In this document: piece after piece, positions 7,718 to 10,272 of the stretch
Numbering within the stretch: the first letter of the stretch is position 1
Layout: every line of letters begins with the position of its first letter
NCBI GenBank assembly: GCA_024642805.1
Contig: JAHEAK010000093.1
Coordinates: 1,664-11,935, forward strand
Source: Kofleriaceae bacterium
GTDB taxonomy: Bacteria > Myxococcota_A > Polyangia > Haliangiales > Haliangiaceae
Direction of reading: 5' to 3'
DNA: 10,272 nucleotides
Notes under the pieces: generated by a model
Database searches by the model: none
What the model was told of the DNA's origin: nothing
The model's input: only the letters and a program-made list of their open reading frames with translations
Position numbers and translations under genes: made by a program

Positions 7718-8491
7718 ATGGAAACCGAGCCCGTCACCACATCCCAGGCCCCTGGCCCCTTGCAAGATCCTCCGACCTCGGAGCCCGCCGCCGTGTGTCA
7801 CTTGCAGCCCGATGAGCTGCGCGACCCAGAGCTCAGCGACCCAGAATTCTTCGGAAACATCTTCATCGGCATCGCCGGCATGATCGGCGCCGGCAAGTCG
7901 ACGCTGGCGACCGCGCTTGGCGAGCACATGGGCATCCAGGCCTATTACGAGCCCGTGCAGGACAACGAGTACCTGCAAGATTTCTACACCGACACCAAGA
8001 AGTACTCCTTCGCGATGCAGGTCTACTTGCTCAATCGCCGCTTCCAGCAGCATCAAGAGATCATCTGGAAGGGACGCTCGGCGGTACAAGATCGCACCAT
8101 CTACGAGGACTCGATCTTTGCCCGCATGCTGGCCGAAAACGGCCTGATGGATGAGCGCGACTATCGCACCTACAAGCAGCTCTTCAAGCACATGAGCAAT
8201 TTCATGTGCAAGCCGAGCGTCATCGTCTACCTGGATGTCTCGCCAGAGACCTCGATGAAACGCATCCAGCAGCGCAGCCGCGGTGTCGAGGCCGACATTG
8301 AGCTTGGCTATCTCAAAGCCCTGGCCGAGGGCTACGAGCGCTTCGTGGCCGAGATTTCGCGGACCATTCCGGTGATTCGCATCGACTACGAGCGCTACGC
8401 CACCGCCGACGAGATGGCCGCGGTCATCAAGCGCGAATACCTGGATGCAAACTTCATGCGCCAGGCCACACGCTTCAATCCGCTCGGGTAG
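7718..8491 (+). CDS. Deoxynucleoside kinase (dAK/dCK/dGK family)
   Basis: The product phosphorylates deoxynucleosides to monophosphates for nucleotide salvage, by family. From ATG 7718 it is 257 residues. The P-loop GMIGAGKS is at 54-61, followed by the probable catalytic Glu78 in YYEPV, the family DR[ST] motif as DRTIYED (Asp125-Arg126), and the LID region RIQQRSRGVE (182-191) with Arg186, Arg188 and Glu191. The C-terminus has the usual YER and DEM segments. The P-loop normally lies near the N-terminus, so the 45-odd residues before it (Pro/Glu/Asp-rich, no signal peptide) are an extension. A GTG at 7793 preceded by GGAG 9 nt upstream would give a 232-residue form and could be the true start. 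The base specificity (A, C or G) cannot be read reliably. The neighbouring convergent Nudix gene also belongs to nucleotide chemistry. Confidence 0.9.
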   Translation: METEPVTTSQAPGPLQDPPTSEPAAVCHLQPDELRDPELSDPEFFGNIFIGIAGMIGAGKSTLATALGEHMGIQAYYEPVQDNEYLQDFYTDTKKYSFAMQVYLLNRRFQQHQEIIWKGRSAVQDRTIYEDSIFARMLAENGLMDERDYRTYKQLFKHMSNFMCKPSVIVYLDVSPETSMKRIQQRSRGVEADIELGYLKALAEGYERFVAEISRTIPVIRIDYERYATADEMAAVIKREYLDANFMRQATRFNPLG

Positions 8492-8499
8492 CCCCGAGC

Positions 8500-9060
8500 C
8501 TAGACGAGCGGTAACTTGCCGCCGGGGGCCGGCCCCACTGCTCGCGTGCCTGGCACGGCGGCATCGCGCTCGCGATTGGCTTCGAAGTCGCGCAACGCCC
8601 ACTTGATGGTCGGGAAGGCCAGATCGTCCCAGGGAATATCGGCCCAGTCGAAGAGCTCGACGCGCTGACTCTCGGGCCCGGCGCTGAAGGACTCGCTGCG
8701 CATGCGACCTCGGTAGAACATCTGCACCTGGCCAATGTGGCGAATGGTGTAGACCCCGATCAGATCGCCGACCTCGACATCGGCGTTGGCCTCCTCGATC
8801 GACTCACGGGCCGCGCCCTCCTCGGGGCTCTCGCCAATCTCGAGAAAGCCAGCGGGAACCGTCCAATAGCCGACCCTCGGTTCGATGGCGCGCACGCACA
8901 GCAAGACCTTATCGCCCAGCATCGGCACGACGCCGGCGATGATCTTCGGATTGTCGTAGTGAATGAAATGGCACTCGCGACACACGGAGCGCTCCATCGA
9001 GTCGCCCTCGGGCACCTTTCGCTCAAAGCTGGGACTCTTCATGCCTGGCCAGTGTCCCAT
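8500..9060 (-). CDS. Nudix hydrolase with N-terminal half zinc ribbon
   Basis: This 186-residue protein belongs to the Nudix superfamily, which cleaves nucleoside diphosphates linked to another group. The Nudix box spans 71-92: Gly71, Glu77, Arg85-Glu86 and the metal-binding Glu89-Glu90, in the variant form RESIEEAN, where the consensus Gly is Asn. Around it, IHYDNPKII, RAIEPRVGYWTVPAGF and WDDLAFPTIKWAL match a proteobacterial subfamily that usually begins with a two-CxxC zinc ribbon. Here only the second pair (Cys27, Cys30) is present. I chose the ATG at 9060 because AAAGGGG sits 7 nt upstream; an ATG at 9042 would give 180 residues. Further upstream in-frame sequence has no cysteines. The gene is convergent with the kinase (8 nt between stops) and divergent from the following lipoprotein. 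The substrate (NADH, ADP-ribose, FAD and damaged nucleotides are all possible) is not determinable. Confidence 0.92.
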   Translation of the reverse strand: MGHWPGMKSPSFERKVPEGDSMERSVCRECHFIHYDNPKIIAGVVPMLGDKVLLCVRAIEPRVGYWTVPAGFLEIGESPEEGAARESIEEANADVEVGDLIGVYTIRHIGQVQMFYRGRMRSESFSAGPESQRVELFDWADIPWDDLAFPTIKWALRDFEANRERDAAVPGTRAVGPAPGGKLPLV

Positions 9061-9067
9061 CCGGTGT

Positions 9068-9074
9068 CCCCTTT
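9068..9074 (-). promoter_or_regulatory. Ribosome binding site for the Nudix hydrolase
   Basis: On the - strand, AAAGGGG lies 7 nt before the ATG at 9060. It is one of the clearest Shine-Dalgarno sequences in the window, and it selects 9060 over the in-frame ATG at 9042 that would otherwise look equally good. Confidence 0.6.
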
Positions 9075-9117
9075 GCGCCACCACATGCGGCGACCAGCTG
9101 TGCCAAGATGAGCCCGC

Positions 9118-10272
9118 ATGCATCGCCACGCCATTTCCTGCTCGCTCTTCGCTCTCCTCGCCAGCGCATGCGTCCCGAAGGTGGCCAATCCTCGAACCAC
9201 CGATTTAGACAAGGACGGCATCGTCGACGCTGACGACCAGTGCATGGCCGACCCAGAGGATATCGACGGTCTCGAGGACAGCGATGGCTGCCCCGAGCCG
9301 GGCGAGGCTCCGCTCATTGGTGACGATGGCGAGGTCACGCAGGTTGCCAAGGACCCCGAGGTCAAGCGCCGCGAGATGCAGCGCAGCAAGGCCGGTCCTC
9401 TTCAGCAAAGCAAAGCGAGCGCGCGAGCGACCCCCTACCGCAAAGGTGCCTGGGGTGCCGCCATCGATCACGATGAGCGCGCCTACCTGGTCTTTGGTTT
9501 TGGCAAGGCCTGGGTCGGCTGGCAAGGCGGAGGCGACAAACCCGTGCGCGGCGATGTCTATCAGGCCGTCTTCTCGCCATCGGGTAGCAAGGTGGCCATG
9601 GTTGGAGCTAAGAGTTTTTCTGTTCTCGAGGGCAAGGGCGGCAAGGCGGTGCGCAGCTTTCTCTTCGCCAAGGGTACCGAGGACTCTCCCGAGAGCAAGC
9701 TCTTGCGCTGGCAGGATGACGACACCCTGGTCTTCTACGACGGCTGTCAGGTCCAGTCCGCCCAGGTGAGTGGCAAAGCCAAGCCCAAAGCGCTGAGCAG
9801 CACGCTCTGTGGTCAGCCACTGGCAGCAGACAACGGCCGCCACTGGTACGTCTATCAACAGGACGACGTGGCCGTGCAAGTTCACAAGCTCGACCTATCC
9901 GGTGGTGAGCCGACTCTCATCCTCGGTGGCAAGAGTGACGAAGCAGGCCTCTCGCAGATCCTGCTGTCGCCAAACGGCAAGCACCTGTGCTACTCGCGCC
10001 ACAAAGACGGCTCGGCCTTCACCTGCCGCAACAACGAGAGCAGCGAGGAACTGGTGGTCTGGGCTGGACCCACCGATACCCGGGCCGCGTTCAACCACGC
10101 GGGCCTGCTGGGCGTTGGCGCCGGCCCCTTGCGCAGCACCAGGGACTTCTTGCTCGCCGATCTCGACAAGGCATCGCTGCGCCGACTCGGTGAGCTCGGA
10201 GCTAAAGACGAGTGGCTGGCTCCGGTCGGCGACCAGAGCTTCGTGGCCAGCGGTGGCCAGGAAGCTCTGGTC
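9118..10272 (+). CDS. Lipoprotein with thrombospondin type 3-like calcium segment and probable beta-propeller, 3' end cut
   Basis: An open frame runs from ATG 9118 to the window edge (385 codons, no stop). The start encodes a short signal peptide ending LLASAC (Cys18), so a lipoprotein is likely. Residues 29-58 form a calcium-binding-type segment: D-x-D-x-D-G at 29-34, Asp37, Cys42, PED (46-48), DG, then EDSDGC ending at Cys58. This pattern is like the type 3 thrombospondin linkers found before OmpA domains in many Deltaproteobacteria. A charged Lys/Arg/Gln-rich linker (about 77-111) follows. The rest is beta-rich with recurring SPxG turns typical of TolB/WD40-like propeller blades: VFSPSGSKVAMVG (151-163) and ILLSPNGKHLCYS (281-293). 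No OmpA domain is visible yet, but the C-terminus is missing. The start is 57 nt from the divergent Nudix start. The specific role is not recognised; a protein-interaction or envelope-scaffold role is inferred. Confidence 0.82.
   Translation, partial: MHRHAISCSLFALLASACVPKVANPRTTDLDKDGIVDADDQCMADPEDIDGLEDSDGCPEPGEAPLIGDDGEVTQVAKDPEVKRREMQRSKAGPLQQSKASARATPYRKGAWGAAIDHDERAYLVFGFGKAWVGWQGGGDKPVRGDVYQAVFSPSGSKVAMVGAKSFSVLEGKGGKAVRSFLFAKGTEDSPESKLLRWQDDDTLVFYDGCQVQSAQVSGKAKPKALSSTLCGQPLAADNGRHWYVYQQDDVAVQVHKLDLSGGEPTLILGGKSDEAGLSQILLSPNGKHLCYSRHKDGSAFTCRNNESSEELVVWAGPTDTRAAFNHAGLLGVGAGPLRSTRDFLLADLDKASLRRLGELGAKDEWLAPVGDQSFVASGGQEALV

Noticed and set aside
7513..7740. N-terminal extension of the M16 protein up to 7740
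   Set aside because: It would place about 76 non-family residues before a clear signal peptide and would overlap the kinase start.
7697..8602. A 301-codon - strand open frame across the kinase
   Set aside because: It overlaps the kinase fully, and the kinase carries P-loop, DR[ST] and LID motifs. The antisense frame shows none of its own.
9205..9885. A 226-codon - strand open frame opposite the last gene
   Set aside because: The + strand frame has a lipobox, calcium-type repeat and propeller-like turns and stays open to the window end. The antisense frame shows no motif.

Overview
The window is GC-rich, densely coded DNA from a Gram-negative bacterium. The best guess is a myxobacterium or other Myxococcota/Deltaproteobacteria-type organism. 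The pointers are several consecutive secreted lipoproteins, an Asp-Ala-rich stalk followed by a glycine-rich surface-protein body, a lipoprotein with a thrombospondin type 3-like calcium segment, and a two-domain M16 peptidase lipoprotein. This assignment comes from protein style only; there is no rRNA or other taxonomic marker.

Layout. (1) 1-664, + strand: the 3' end of an oligopeptide-type ABC transporter permease, followed after 4 nt by a small Rieske [2Fe-2S] ferredoxin. (2) 725-4644, + strand: a glycine-rich repeat lipoprotein, then 35 nt later a lipoprotein-type M1 zinc aminopeptidase. (3) 4682-4722: a strong hairpin with A-tract and T-tract flanks that can serve as a terminator from both sides. 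(4) 4738-7512, - strand: a two-domain M16 zinc peptidase with an active first half and a second half that lacks the metal site. (5) 7513-7717: a divergent intergenic region. (6) 7718-8491, + strand: a deoxynucleoside kinase with an N-terminal extension, ending 8 nt from the stop of (7) 8500-9060, - strand: a Nudix hydrolase. (8) 9118 to the window end, + strand: a lipoprotein with a Ca-binding segment and a probable beta-propeller, cut by the window edge.

Themes. The envelope theme dominates: four of the eight genes encode probable lipoproteins, two of them zinc peptidases, next to a peptide-type importer permease. Together they are compatible with extracytoplasmic protein or peptide turnover and uptake, but no direct link between them is shown by the sequence. 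The kinase and Nudix genes form a small nucleotide-metabolism or sanitation pair. I see no mobile element, CRISPR array, tRNA, rRNA or recognisable defence system. The least explained items are the glycine-rich repeat lipoprotein, the calcium-segment/propeller lipoprotein and the Rieske protein coupled to a transporter gene.
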